DNA of 64,000 bases from Mesorhizobium sp. LHD-90. GTDB lineage: Bacteria; Pseudomonadota; Alphaproteobacteria; Rhizobiales; Rhizobiaceae. Below the pieces are notes generated by a model. The model saw nothing but the letters and a program-made list of their open reading frames with translations, did not search any database and was not told the origin of the DNA. The position numbers and the translations under genes were made by a program. Shown here piece after piece: positions 27,759-36,835 of this stretch. Numbering within the stretch: position 1 is the first letter of the stretch; each line of letters starts with the position of its first letter. The stretch lies in assembly GCF_030929505.1 (NCBI RefSeq), contig NZ_JAVFVV010000021.1, positions 45,669 through 109,668 of the forward strand, in the 5' to 3' direction.

Positions 27759-29234
27759 GTGGCCAAGGCGAAACCCAGGTCGGAAATCCGCTTCATCCTC
27801 AACGGCGAGGACGTGGCGCTCTCCGACGTCGCGCCGGACGAGACATTGCTCGACTGGCTGCGGCTGGAGCAGCGGCTGCGCGGCAGCAAGGAGGGCTGCG
27901 CCGAGGGTGATTGCGGCGCCTGCACCGTGCTGGTCGGCCGGCTTTCCGGCGGAAAACTGGTCTATGAAAGCGTCAATGCCTGCATCCGCTTCGTCGGCTC
28001 GCTCGACGCCACCCATATCGTCACCGTCGAGCATCTGAAGGGCAGGGACGGAGAACTGCATCCCGTGCAGCAGGCGATGGTGGATTTCCACGGCTCGCAA
28101 TGCGGCTTCTGCACGCCCGGCTTCGTCATGTCGCTCTACGGCCTGTGGATGCGCTCGCCACAGCCGTCGGACGCCGAGATCGAGAAGGCGCTGCAGGGCA
28201 ATCTCTGCCGCTGCACCGGCTATGAGGCGATCATGCGCGCCGCCCGCGCCATCTCCGGCTACGGCAAAGCGGCGAAAGACCCGCTGCTCGCCGAGCGCAA
28301 GGCGATCGCGGCAAGGCTGGCGGCGCTCCGGGACGGCCGCCGCGTCGAGATCGGCGAAGGCAAGGCGCGTCTCGTGGTGCCGGCGTCGCTCGACGATTTC
28401 GCCGCGGTCTATGAGGCCGAGCCGAAGGCTACCGTGGTAGCCGGTTCCACCGACGTCGGCCTGTGGGTGACCAAGCATATGCGCGAGATTTCGCCGGTCG
28501 TCTTCATCGGCGGCATCGACGAGCTGAAGGGCATTTCGGAGACCGGCGGCGCCATCGCGATCGGCGCCGGCGTCACCTACACCGAGGCGTTCTCGCGGCT
28601 CGCCGACCGCATCCCGACCATGGGCACGCTGCTGAACCGCCTGGGCGGCGAGCAGGTGCGCAATATGGGCACGATCGGAGGCAACATCGCCAACGGCTCG
28701 CCGATCGGCGACACGCCCCCACCGCTGATCGCCCTGGGCAGCCGGCTCACGCTGCGCAAGGGAGCGGAGCGCCGGACCATCCTGCTCGAGGATTTCTACA
28801 TCGCCTACGGCAGGCAGGACCGCCGGCCCGGCGAGTTCGTCGAGAGCGTCATCGTTCCGCTGCCGGCAAAGGACGAGAAATTCGCCGTCTACAAAATATC
28901 GAAGCGTCGGGACGAGGACATCACCTCGACGCTAGGCGCCTTCCGGCTGGCGCTTGCCGAGGATGGCACGGTGGCGTCGATCCGCATCGCCTTCGGCGGC
29001 ATGGCGGCGACGCCGAAGCGCGCCTCGGCGGTCGAAGCCGCGCTGGTGGGTAAGCCTTGGACAGAAGCGACGGTCGAGACCGCGCTCATCTCCTTCGAGA
29101 CCGACTTCACGCCTTTGACGGACATGCGCGCCAGCGCCGAATACCGTATGCTGGCGGCGAAAAATCTGCTCCGGCGCTTCTTCGTCGAGACGACGGGCAC
29201 GAAGGCGCCGGTTCAGGTCGGGCGCGCGGCTTGA
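27759..29234 (+). CDS. xdhA: xanthine dehydrogenase small subunit (Fe-S and FAD)
   Basis: The 491-residue subunit carries two [2Fe-2S] clusters: CAEGDCGAC in the plant-type domain and CGFC with CRC (GNLCRCTGYEAI) in the helical domain. The FAD-binding domain follows from about residue 180 (VVAGSTDVGLWVTK, GGEQVRNMGTIGGNIANGSPIGD). The start is GTG at 27759 behind GGGGGAG. Electrons from xanthine oxidation at XdhB reach FAD here and then NAD. It sits between uraH and xdhB. Confidence 0.95.
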   Translation: MAKAKPRSEIRFILNGEDVALSDVAPDETLLDWLRLEQRLRGSKEGCAEGDCGACTVLVGRLSGGKLVYESVNACIRFVGSLDATHIVTVEHLKGRDGELHPVQQAMVDFHGSQCGFCTPGFVMSLYGLWMRSPQPSDAEIEKALQGNLCRCTGYEAIMRAARAISGYGKAAKDPLLAERKAIAARLAALRDGRRVEIGEGKARLVVPASLDDFAAVYEAEPKATVVAGSTDVGLWVTKHMREISPVVFIGGIDELKGISETGGAIAIGAGVTYTEAFSRLADRIPTMGTLLNRLGGEQVRNMGTIGGNIANGSPIGDTPPPLIALGSRLTLRKGAERRTILLEDFYIAYGRQDRRPGEFVESVIVPLPAKDEKFAVYKISKRRDEDITSTLGAFRLALAEDGTVASIRIAFGGMAATPKRASAVEAALVGKPWTEATVETALISFETDFTPLTDMRASAEYRMLAAKNLLRRFFVETTGTKAPVQVGRAA

Positions 29235-29260
29235 TGGGACCTATGTCGGACATGTGGACG

Positions 29261-29446
29261 TTCGCGCTCCTTCGCACCCCCCTCTGTCCTACCGGACATC
29301 TCCCCCTCAAGGGGGGAGATTGGTTGGCCGCTTTGATTTCGCCAATCGCCAACGGTCCCGGACCAGCGGCAAGGTCAACGCTGCCAATCTCCCCCCTTGA
29401 GGGGGAGATGTCCGGTAGGACAGAGGGGGGTGCGAAGGAGCGCGAA
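29261..29446. repeat. palindromic repeat element, type A, copy 2 (perfect 63-bp inverted repeat)
   Basis: Arms 29261-29323 and 29384-29446 are perfectly complementary over 63 nt around a 60-nt centre similar to copy 1 at 9354. Differences from copy 1 (CCTACCGG for CCTGCCGG, CCCCTCAAGG for CCCCACAAGG) occur on both arms. It lies between xdhA and xdhB, so the operon mRNA would carry a long hairpin. Confidence 0.9.
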
Positions 29447-29463
29447 GCTCGGGGGATGTGTCG

Positions 29464-31809
29464 ATGAACAAACATACGTCACCCAACCTCAAGGCCGCGA
29501 GAATCGCCGGCGCCGTCCACACCGACCAGCGCCACGATTCCGCGCACAAGCACGTCACTGGCGAGGCGGTCTACATCGACGACATGCCAGAGCCGGAGGG
29601 CACGCTGCACGGCGCGCTCGGGCTGTCGACGGTTGCACATGCAACGATCCGCGGCATCGACCTCTCCGCCGTCAAGACCGCGCCCGGCGTAATCGACGTG
29701 CTGACAGCCGCCGACGTGCCCGGCGAGAACGACATCTCGCCCACCGGTCGCCACGACGAGCCGATCCTGGCCGAAGGCAAGGTGCAGTTCTTCGGCCAGC
29801 CCATCTTCTGCGTGATCGCCGCAACCCGCGAGGCGGCGCGCCGCGCCTGCCGGCTGGCCAAGATCGAGTACGACGAACTGCCCGCCGTCATCGACGTCTG
29901 GGACCTCGATCCGACCGAGGACAAGCTCGTCACCCCGCCGCTTACGCTGAAGCGCGGCGACGCAGCCGGCACCATCGCCGTCGCGCCGCGTCGCTTGAAG
30001 GGACGCATGCGCGTCGGCGGCCAGGACCATTTTTATCTCGAAGGCCACATCTCGCTCGCCGTGCCCGGCGAGGACGGGGACGTCACCGTCCACTGCTCGA
30101 CCCAGCATCCGAGCGAGGTGCAGCACATGGTGGCACATGCGCTCGGCGTGCCGAGTCATGCGGTCACCGTCGAGATCCGGCGCATGGGTGGCGGTTTTGG
30201 TGGCAAGGAGACGCAGGGCAACCAGTTCGCCGCGCTTGCCGCCATTTCAGCCAAGCGGCTCGGCCGGGCCGTGAAAATCCGGCTCGACCGCGACGACGAC
30301 ATGCTTGCTACCGGCAAGCGCCACGACTTCGTCATCGACTACGAGGTCGGCTTCGACGATGATGGACGCATCCTCGGCGTCGACTACGTCTATGCGGCGC
30401 GCTGCGGCTTTTCCTCCGATCTGTCAGGACCCGTGACCGACCGCGCGCTGTTCCACTGCGACAACGCCTATTTCTGGCCCGCCATCCGGGCGAAGTCGGC
30501 GCCGCTCTACACCAACACCGTCTCCAACACAGCCTTCCGTGGCTTCGGCGGGCCGCAGGGCATGATCGGCGCGGAGCGTGTCATCGACGAGGTCGCCTTC
30601 GCCACCGGCAAGGACCCGCTGGAGATCAGGAAGCTCAACTTCTACGGCACGCGTGAGCGCAACGTGACGCCCTACCACCAGACGGTGGAGGACAACATCA
30701 TCCACCGCATCGTCGCGGAACTGGAGGAGAGCTCAAACTACACACGGCGGCGGCGCGAGATTGCCGCCTTCAACGCCAACAGCCGCATCGTCAAGCGCGG
30801 CCTGGCGCTGACGCCGGTGAAGTTCGGCATCTCCTTCACGGCGACCCACTACAACCAGGCGGGCGCGCTGGTGCATGTCTACACAGACGGCTCCGTCCAT
30901 CTGAACCACGGCGGCACTGAGATGGGCCAGGGCCTCTACGTCAAGGTCGCGCAGGTGGTCGCGGAAGAATTCCAGATCGACATCGACCGGGTGAAGATCA
31001 CCGCCACCACGACCGCCAAGGTGCCCAACACCTCAGCGACCGCAGCCTCCTCCGGCTCGGACCTCAACGGTATGGCGGCGCAGAACGCGGCTCGCCAGAT
31101 CAGGAGGCGGCTCACTGACTTCGCCGCGGACAAATATTCCGTGCCGGTCGACCAGATCGAGTTCCTGCCCAATCGGGTGCGTGTCGGCAACCAGGAGATT
31201 CCTTTCCCCGACCTGGTCAAGCAGGCCTATATGGCGCGTATCCAGCTCTCGGCGGCCGGCTTTTACAAGACGCCGAAGATCCACTGGAACCGCGACAAGG
31301 GCGAGGGCCATCCCTTCTACTACTTCGCCTACGGCGCGTCCTGCTCGGAAGTGTCGGTCGACACGCTGACCGGCGAATATGTGGTGGAGCGCACCGACAT
31401 CCTGCACGAGACCGGCCGCTCGCTGAACCGGGCGATCGACCTCGGCCAGGTCGAGGGCGGTTTCATCCAGGGGATCGGATGGCTGACGACGGAAGAGCTT
31501 TGGTGGGACGGCAAGGGGCGGCTGCGCACCCACGCGCCGTCGACCTACAAGATCCCGCTCGCCTCGGACCGCCCGAAAATCTTCAACGTGACGCTTGCCG
31601 ACTGGCCGGAGGCGCACGAGCCGACCATCCACCGCTCCAAGGCGGTGGGCGAGCCGCCCTTCATGCTGGCCATGTCGGTGCTGCACGCGCTGTCGGACGC
31701 GGTGGCGAGCGTCGCCGACCATCGCGTCTGCCCGCGGCTTGACGCGCCCGCCACGCCTGAGCGCGTGCTGATGGCGATCGAGCGGCTGCGGGCCGAGGCG
31801 AAGGCCTAG
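29464..31809 (+). CDS. xdhB: xanthine dehydrogenase large subunit (molybdenum cofactor)
   Basis: The 781-residue subunit hydroxylates hypoxanthine and xanthine to urate at the molybdenum centre. Family motifs are TGEAVYIDDMPEPEGTLH at the start, MGGGFGGKE, AFRGFGGPQG, NHGGTEMGQGLYVKVAQV and the catalytic Glu in SKAVGEPPF. The ATG at 29464 lies behind a GGGGG run; a GTG at 29458 is also in frame. It is separated from xdhA by a type A palindrome and followed 19 nt later by xdhC. Confidence 0.95.
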   Translation: MNKHTSPNLKAARIAGAVHTDQRHDSAHKHVTGEAVYIDDMPEPEGTLHGALGLSTVAHATIRGIDLSAVKTAPGVIDVLTAADVPGENDISPTGRHDEPILAEGKVQFFGQPIFCVIAATREAARRACRLAKIEYDELPAVIDVWDLDPTEDKLVTPPLTLKRGDAAGTIAVAPRRLKGRMRVGGQDHFYLEGHISLAVPGEDGDVTVHCSTQHPSEVQHMVAHALGVPSHAVTVEIRRMGGGFGGKETQGNQFAALAAISAKRLGRAVKIRLDRDDDMLATGKRHDFVIDYEVGFDDDGRILGVDYVYAARCGFSSDLSGPVTDRALFHCDNAYFWPAIRAKSAPLYTNTVSNTAFRGFGGPQGMIGAERVIDEVAFATGKDPLEIRKLNFYGTRERNVTPYHQTVEDNIIHRIVAELEESSNYTRRRREIAAFNANSRIVKRGLALTPVKFGISFTATHYNQAGALVHVYTDGSVHLNHGGTEMGQGLYVKVAQVVAEEFQIDIDRVKITATTTAKVPNTSATAASSGSDLNGMAAQNAARQIRRRLTDFAADKYSVPVDQIEFLPNRVRVGNQEIPFPDLVKQAYMARIQLSAAGFYKTPKIHWNRDKGEGHPFYYFAYGASCSEVSVDTLTGEYVVERTDILHETGRSLNRAIDLGQVEGGFIQGIGWLTTEELWWDGKGRLRTHAPSTYKIPLASDRPKIFNVTLADWPEAHEPTIHRSKAVGEPPFMLAMSVLHALSDAVASVADHRVCPRLDAPATPERVLMAIERLRAEAKA

Positions 31810-31828
31810 CAAAATGCTATAGTCCGGC

Positions 31829-32785
31829 ATGGCATCGATCGTGAAGGAACTCTGCGCTTTCCTGGACGGGCCCCCCACCGCCCTCGTCGAGGTCGTCTCC
31901 GCAAAGGGCTCCACCCCGCGCGAAAAGGGCGCCTGGATGCTGGTGTCGCCGCTCCGGATTTTCGGCACGATCGGCGGCGGACAGCTCGAATTCATGGCGA
32001 TCGACAAGGCGCGCGAGATGCTGCGATCACCCTCCCTCTTGTGGGGAAGGTCGGCGAGCGGATTGAGCGCAGCGAAATTCGAGAGCCGGGGCGGGGGTCC
32101 CCCGGAGAAAGCTACCCCCACCCCGGACCTTCGGTCCGACCCTCCCCACAAAGGGGAGGGTGAAAGGCTCTCCATTCCCCTCGGCCCGGAGATCGGCCAG
32201 TGCTGTGGCGGGCGGGTCGAGCTGTCGATCCGCCTGGTCGACGCGGCGCTGGAGGCCCGCCTGCTCAAAGCCGCGGCCGCCGAAGAGGCGCGGTTGCCGC
32301 ATGTCTATGTCTTCGGCGGCGGCCATGTCGGCCATGCGCTGGCCTCGGCCTTTTCGCTGCTGCCGCTGAAGACCATCGTCGTCGAGACACGCGCCGACGC
32401 GCTGGAAGGCATGCCGGCGTCGGTAGAGACCAGGCTGACGCCGGTACCTGAAGAGATGGTTCGCGACGCGCCGGCCGGCTCCGCCTTCGTCGTGCTCACC
32501 CACGACCACGCGCTGGATTTTCTGATCGTCGCCGAGTCGCTCAGGCGCGACGACGCGGCCTATGTTGGCATGATCGGCTCGAAGACCAAGAAGGCCACCT
32601 TCCGCAATTGGTATCTGAAGACCGCCGGCGGCAGCGAACGGTCATTTTCGCGCCTAGTCTCGCCGATCGGCGGCGACGCGGTGAAGGACAAACGTCCGGC
32701 GGTGATCGCCGCGCTCGCCGCTGCCGAGATCATGACGGCGCTGGCGACCGCAACCGCGCGCGGCCACGTCATGCAACAGGCGTAA
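31829..32785 (+). CDS. xdhC: xanthine dehydrogenase accessory protein XdhC with in-frame palindromic insert
   Basis: XdhC binds molybdenum cofactor and delivers it, sulfurated, to XdhB. The N-terminal XdhC/CoxI domain (ALVEVVSAKGSTPREKGAWM, FGTIGGGQLEFMAIDKAREM) and the Rossmann domain (PHVYVFGGGHVGHALASAF) are intact. Between them residues about 67-112 are translated from a 137-bp type B palindrome (SPSLLWGRSASG ... DPPHKGEGER), after which family sequence resumes with PLGPEIGQCCGGRVEL. The insert leaves the frame open, so the protein is probably longer than usual but functional. It closes the xdh operon. Confidence 0.9.
   Translation: MASIVKELCAFLDGPPTALVEVVSAKGSTPREKGAWMLVSPLRIFGTIGGGQLEFMAIDKAREMLRSPSLLWGRSASGLSAAKFESRGGGPPEKATPTPDLRSDPPHKGEGERLSIPLGPEIGQCCGGRVELSIRLVDAALEARLLKAAAAEEARLPHVYVFGGGHVGHALASAFSLLPLKTIVVETRADALEGMPASVETRLTPVPEEMVRDAPAGSAFVVLTHDHALDFLIVAESLRRDDAAYVGMIGSKTKKATFRNWYLKTAGGSERSFSRLVSPIGGDAVKDKRPAVIAALAAAEIMTALATATARGHVMQQA
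32027..32163. repeat. palindromic repeat element, type B, copy 2, inside xdhC
   Basis: Starts TCACCCTCCC and ends GGGAGGGTGA. The outer arms pair (CCTCTTGTGGGGAAGG with CCTCCCCACAAAGGGGAGG) and the inner parts GGGGCGGGGGT and ACCCCCACCCC pair as in copy 1 at 24736. It is read through in frame as about 45 residues of XdhC. Confidence 0.85.
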
Positions 32786-32825
32786 CACCGGCCGCACGAC
32801 CACGTCGCCGGCCCGTCCGCAAAGG

Positions 32826-33665
32826 TCAACGCAGGAACGGCTTTGCCCGCATCGTCTCCGGCACCGATACGCCGAGCCGTGTCAGCACGGTCGGCGCCAG
32901 TTGCAACTGGTCGAGCAAAACGTCCGACGCCGGCCCCTCGCCCGTGCCGAAATAATAGAGCGCCACGTCCTGCATCTCTTCATCATGGCCGCCGTGATGG
33001 CCACGATGCGTCTGGCCGTGGTCGGCCGTCACGATCACCTCGCACCCAGCGCTCAGCCATCGCGGCAGGAAACCCGCGAGCGAGGCGTCCAGCGCGTAGA
33101 GCGCGTTGTCCATCTCCACGCAGTCCTGGCCGTAGCGGTGGCCCATGGAATCGACGGTGCAGGTGTGCAGGATGCCGTAGTCGATGCCCTTGACCTCGAC
33201 CAGCCGCGTCAGCGTGGCGAACAGGTCGACGTCGCTCGGCGTCATCTGGTTGGTATGGTTGTAGCCGGCCATGGTGTGGAACCGGGCGTGCGTGATCGGC
33301 CCGTCCGGCTCGTCATACTCGATATCTCGCACCGGATCGAAGGGATAGCGGTTGAAGAACTCCGACCAGTAGGAATGGGTCACCGCGCCCGTCCTGCCGC
33401 CGGCCCTGGTCACCTCCGAAAAAATGTCCGGCTGTTCGACACGCTTGCGAAATTCGTTCGATCCTATGCCGTGGACCTGCGGCGCCACGCCCGTATGGAT
33501 CGAGGCATAGCAGCAAGCCGATGTCGACGGCAGCACCGAGCGCATCCGCCATTTGCGCGCCTCGCCCGACTGCACCCAGCCTTCAAGGTTGCCCATGAAC
33601 GGCTTCCAGCTCCGCCACGGCAGGCCGTCGAGGACGATCAGCAGGAGTTTTGTGCGAAGGGGCAT
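32826..33665 (-). CDS. alkaline phosphatase superfamily protein (nucleotide pyrophosphatase/phosphodiesterase type)
   Basis: The 279-residue protein has the metal-site pattern of this superfamily: LIVLDGLPWRSW near the start, a Ser/Thr nucleophile in LPSTSACCYASIHTG (about residues 46-60), DSMGHRYG, and TADHGQTHRGHHGGHDEEM near residue 217. There is no signal peptide, so it is probably cytoplasmic. The substrate could be a phosphodiester or sulfate ester. It converges on xdhC and is the last gene of the long minus-strand block. Confidence 0.83.
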   Translation of the reverse strand: MPLRTKLLLIVLDGLPWRSWKPFMGNLEGWVQSGEARKWRMRSVLPSTSACCYASIHTGVAPQVHGIGSNEFRKRVEQPDIFSEVTRAGGRTGAVTHSYWSEFFNRYPFDPVRDIEYDEPDGPITHARFHTMAGYNHTNQMTPSDVDLFATLTRLVEVKGIDYGILHTCTVDSMGHRYGQDCVEMDNALYALDASLAGFLPRWLSAGCEVIVTADHGQTHRGHHGGHDEEMQDVALYYFGTGEGPASDVLLDQLQLAPTVLTRLGVSVPETMRAKPFLR

Positions 33666-33671
33666 GTCAAA

Positions 33672-33971
33672 CTACTCTTCGAGGCGCGACTTCAGGTCCA
33701 TGCGCCGGTGGAGTATGCGCATGACTTGCACATCTCCGCCATCAGACAGGGTGTAGAAGATGAAATGCGAACCGATGGCGTGCCTGAAATATCCCGCGCG
33801 AAACTGCTCTGCGTTCCGTCCAAATTTGCGGCGCGATGCGAGCGCTTCGCACGCATCCTTGATCGAGTTGATGTAGCGTTCAGCCTGATCTTGGTTCCAA
33901 GTCTTTTCGGTATAGTCCCATATTCCGTCGAGGTCAGCCTGCGCTGCTCGACTAAGGACGTATCCGCTCAT
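33672..33971 (-). CDS. parE: ParE/RelE-family toxin
   Basis: The 99-residue protein is a complete ParE-type toxin: YVLSRAAQADLDGIWDYTEK, QAERYINSIKDACEALASR, GRNAEQFRAGYFRHAIGSHF and VMRILHRRMDLKSRL. It would poison gyrase or act as an RNase when free of antitoxin. The ParD-type antitoxin lies 70 bp upstream on the same strand. In contrast to the toxin at 426 this one is intact. Confidence 0.9.
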   Translation of the reverse strand: MSGYVLSRAAQADLDGIWDYTEKTWNQDQAERYINSIKDACEALASRRKFGRNAEQFRAGYFRHAIGSHFIFYTLSDGGDVQVMRILHRRMDLKSRLEE

Positions 33972-34041
33972 AGCGCGTTGTCCGCTTTCGTCCTGGAATT
34001 AGCAATCGAGCTGCGACAACTGCTCCCAACAGGAGCGAACA

Positions 34042-34281
34042 TTACTGTCGTGCCTTCTTTCGAGCTATGAATTCGTCAAAATCGAACGGCTCCGGCGGAC
34101 CGCTGTTCTCCCCTTCGATCAAGGCCGCGCGGACGGCCTCGATGTAAGATTCCTGCTCCTCCAGAAGCCTCAGGCCAGCTTGGACCACCTCGTCGGGAGA
34201 AGCATAGTGCCCGTCCTCGACCTGCTGCTCGACGAATTCGCTGAAGGGCGTATCGAGCGATATGGTGGTGCGCTTGTTCAT
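34042..34281 (-). CDS. parD: ParD-family antitoxin
   Basis: The 79-residue protein has an N-terminal ribbon-helix-helix (MNKRTTISLDTPFSEFVEQQ, YASPDEVVQAGLRLLEEQE) and an acidic C-terminal toxin-binding tail (GPPEPFDFDEFIARKKARQ). It precedes the ParE toxin, the standard order, and would repress its own promoter. The 70-bp gap to the toxin is longer than usual. Confidence 0.9.
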   Translation of the reverse strand: MNKRTTISLDTPFSEFVEQQVEDGHYASPDEVVQAGLRLLEEQESYIEAVRAALIEGENSGPPEPFDFDEFIARKKARQ

Positions 34282-34331
34282 TGCCGCAGAATAGCAGAGT
34301 CCTTTCGGTCGGCAAACAACGCCGTCCCCTC

Positions 34332-36002
34332 TCAGTTCCCCGCGCTCTCCATGCGCCGTCCCGTGATCGCCTTTTCCAGCCAGCCGATCTCCATCTCCGG
34401 CACGGAGGACAGAAGCAGGTCGGTATAAGCGTCGAAGGGCGGCGCCAGGACCTGGCTCTTAGGGCCGTAGCGAACCACCTCGCCGCGATACATCACCGCG
34501 ATCGAGTCGGCGATCGACTTCACCGTCGCCAGATCGTGGGTGATGAACAGATAGGCGACTTCCTCTTCCTTCTGGAGTTCCAGCAGCAGTTTGAGGATGC
34601 CGTTCGCCACCAGTGGGTCGAGCGCCGAGGTCACCTCGTCGCAGATGATCAGTTTCGGCTTGGCCGCTAGCGAACGGGCGATGCAGACGCGCTGCTTCTG
34701 GCCGCCGGAAAGTTCCGCCGGATAGCGGTCGACAAAACCCTTGCCCATCTCGATCTTGTCGAGCAGTTCGGCGACACGCTGGTCGCGCTCGCGCCCGCGC
34801 ATGCCGAAATAGAACTCCAGCGGACGTCCGATGATGGTGCCGACCGTCTGGCGCGGGTTCATCGCCACATCTGCCATCTGGTAGATCATCTGCAACTGGC
34901 GAAGATCTTCCTTCGGCCGGTCGGCCAGCCGGTTTGCAAGCGTCCTTCCTGCGAAGGTGACCGACCCCTGCTCGGGCGGCAGCAGCCCGGTTATGGCGCG
35001 CGCCAGCGTCGATTTCCCCGAGCCGGATTCGCCGACGACGGCCAAGGTCTGCCCCGGAAAGATGTCGACCGAGACGTTTTTCAGCACCTTCACCTTGCCG
35101 CCGCCATAGGAGGCGGTGACGTTCTTGACCGACAGGAACGGCGTGGCGCCGGGTTTCTGCTCGTCATGTGCGATCTCGTGCACGGAAACCAGCGCGTTGG
35201 TGTATTCCTGCCGGGGCTCCTTGATGATCTGCCGCGTGCCGCCCCATTCGACCAGCCGGCCGTGGCGCAGCACCATGATCTCGTCCGACACCTGCGCCAC
35301 CACCGCGAGGTCGTGGGTGATGTAGAGTGCCGCCACGCCGGTGTCGCGGATGGCGTCCTTGATCGCCGCCAGCACGTCGATCTGCGTGGTCACGTCGAGC
35401 GCGGTCGTCGGCTCGTCGAAGACGATCAGGTCAGGCTCGGAGCACAGCGCCATCGCCGTCATCACACGCTGCAACTGCCCGCCCGACACCTGGTGCGGAT
35501 AGCGCTCGCCGATGGTCTCGGGGTTCGGCAGGCTGAGTTTCCTGAACAGCGCCACCGCCCGCTTTTCGGCCTCCGCCCGGGTTGCGACGCCATGCAGAAG
35601 CGAAGCTTCCACCACCTGGTCCATCAGCCGGTGCGCCGGGTTGAAGGAGGCGGCAGCCGATTGCGCGACATAACACACCTCTCGACCGCGCAGTCTGCGC
35701 AAGCCGCCAACGCCGCCTTTCAATATGTCACGGCCGTTGAGCACCACCTCGCCGCCGGTGATGCGCACCCCGCCGCGCCCGAACCCCATCGAGGCGAGCC
35801 CGATGGTCGACTTGCCCGCGCCGGATTCGCCGATCAGCCCCAGCACCTTGCCACGCTGCAGCGTCAGCGACACGTCGTGCACCAGCGTGATCGTCCTGGG
35901 CGGTTCGCCCGGCGGAAACACTTTGGCTTCGATCCGCAGGTTGCGGATGTCGAGCAGCGGGTCGGTCTTGCCTGCCCGCGATGCGGTAGCCGCAGCAGCC
36001 AT
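34332..36002 (-). CDS. dipeptide/oligopeptide-type ABC transporter, fused double ATPase
   Basis: The 556-residue protein joins two ABC ATPases equivalent to DppD and DppF. The first Walker A is GESGAGKST (58-66) with signature VSGGQLQRV and Walker [13 protein letters not shown]. The second is GESGSGKST with LSGGQKQRV and [12 protein letters not shown]; the Walker B Glu is kept in both. Its ATG overlaps the permease stop by one base (TGATG), so it is translated with the permeases. It powers import of the ligand bound by the protein at 37812. Confidence 0.93.
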   Translation of the reverse strand: MAAAATASRAGKTDPLLDIRNLRIEAKVFPPGEPPRTITLVHDVSLTLQRGKVLGLIGESGAGKSTIGLASMGFGRGGVRITGGEVVLNGRDILKGGVGGLRRLRGREVCYVAQSAAASFNPAHRLMDQVVEASLLHGVATRAEAEKRAVALFRKLSLPNPETIGERYPHQVSGGQLQRVMTAMALCSEPDLIVFDEPTTALDVTTQIDVLAAIKDAIRDTGVAALYITHDLAVVAQVSDEIMVLRHGRLVEWGGTRQIIKEPRQEYTNALVSVHEIAHDEQKPGATPFLSVKNVTASYGGGKVKVLKNVSVDIFPGQTLAVVGESGSGKSTLARAITGLLPPEQGSVTFAGRTLANRLADRPKEDLRQLQMIYQMADVAMNPRQTVGTIIGRPLEFYFGMRGRERDQRVAELLDKIEMGKGFVDRYPAELSGGQKQRVCIARSLAAKPKLIICDEVTSALDPLVANGILKLLLELQKEEEVAYLFITHDLATVKSIADSIAVMYRGEVVRYGPKSQVLAPPFDAYTDLLLSSVPEMEIGWLEKAITGRRMESAGN

Positions 36003-36826
36003 CAGCCGCGCCCTCCCTTCAGGCTGGTCGTGCGGTTCAGCACCCAGTCCGCGACCAGATTGACCGAGATGGCCAGCGCCGCGATTGCCGCCGCCGGGAT
36101 CAGGGCCGCCGGTATGCCGAAGACGATGCCGTCCTTGTTCTCCTTCACCATCCCGCCCCAGTCCGCCTGCGGCGGCTGCACGCCGAGCCCGAGGAACGAC
36201 AGCGCCGACAGGAACAGCACGGCATAAATGAAGCGTAGGCCGAGTTCCGAAACCAGCGGCGACAGCGCGTTGGGCAGGATCTCGCGAAAGATGATCCAGG
36301 CCTTGCCCTCGCCGCGCAGTTTGGCCGCCTCGACGAAGTCCATGACGTTGATGTCGACCGCCACCGCGCGGCTGAGGCGGTAGACGCGGGTGGAGTCGAG
36401 GATACCCATCACCAGGATCAGCGTGAGGATCGTCGAGGGCAGCACCGAAAGCACCACCAGCGCGAAGATCAGCGTCGGGATGGCCATCAGCAGGTCGACG
36501 AAGCGCGACATCAGCGTGTCGAACCAGCCGCCGATCACCGCTGCGGCGAAGCCGAGGATCGAGCCGAGGGTGAAGGAGAGCGCAGTGGCCAGCACGGCGA
36601 TGAGGATCGTCGTCTGCGCGCCGTAGATCATGCGCGACAGCAGGTCGCGGCCGAGATTGTCGGTGCCGAGGACGAACTTGTCCGAGGATGGCTCCCATAC
36701 CTGCCCGACGATCTCGCCGAGCCCGTAGGGCGCGATCCACTGCGCGAAGATGGCGCAGATCAGGAACAGCGTCGTCAGGATCAGGCCGATCCACGCGCCG
36801 ATCGGGATTTTCCGAAGCTCAAGCAT
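36002..36826 (-). CDS. ABC transporter permease, DppC type
   Basis: The 274-residue inner-membrane permease has about six helices: IGLILTTLFLICAIFAQWIA at the N-terminus and the DppC-type coupling motif within DFVEAAKLRGEGKAWIIFRE. LGTDNLGRDLLSRMIYGAQ marks the oligopeptide permease C family. It follows the DppB-type gene with 9 bp between and overlaps the ATPase start. Confidence 0.93.
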   Translation of the reverse strand: MLELRKIPIGAWIGLILTTLFLICAIFAQWIAPYGLGEIVGQVWEPSSDKFVLGTDNLGRDLLSRMIYGAQTTILIAVLATALSFTLGSILGFAAAVIGGWFDTLMSRFVDLLMAIPTLIFALVVLSVLPSTILTLILVMGILDSTRVYRLSRAVAVDINVMDFVEAAKLRGEGKAWIIFREILPNALSPLVSELGLRFIYAVLFLSALSFLGLGVQPPQADWGGMVKENKDGIVFGIPAALIPAAAIAALAISVNLVADWVLNRTTSLKGGRG

Positions 36827-36835
36827 GGCCGCGCC

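Noticed and set aside
33972..34041. A missing gene or RNA between parD and parE
   Set aside because: The 70-bp gap holds no open frame or clear hairpin; it is simply a longer spacer.
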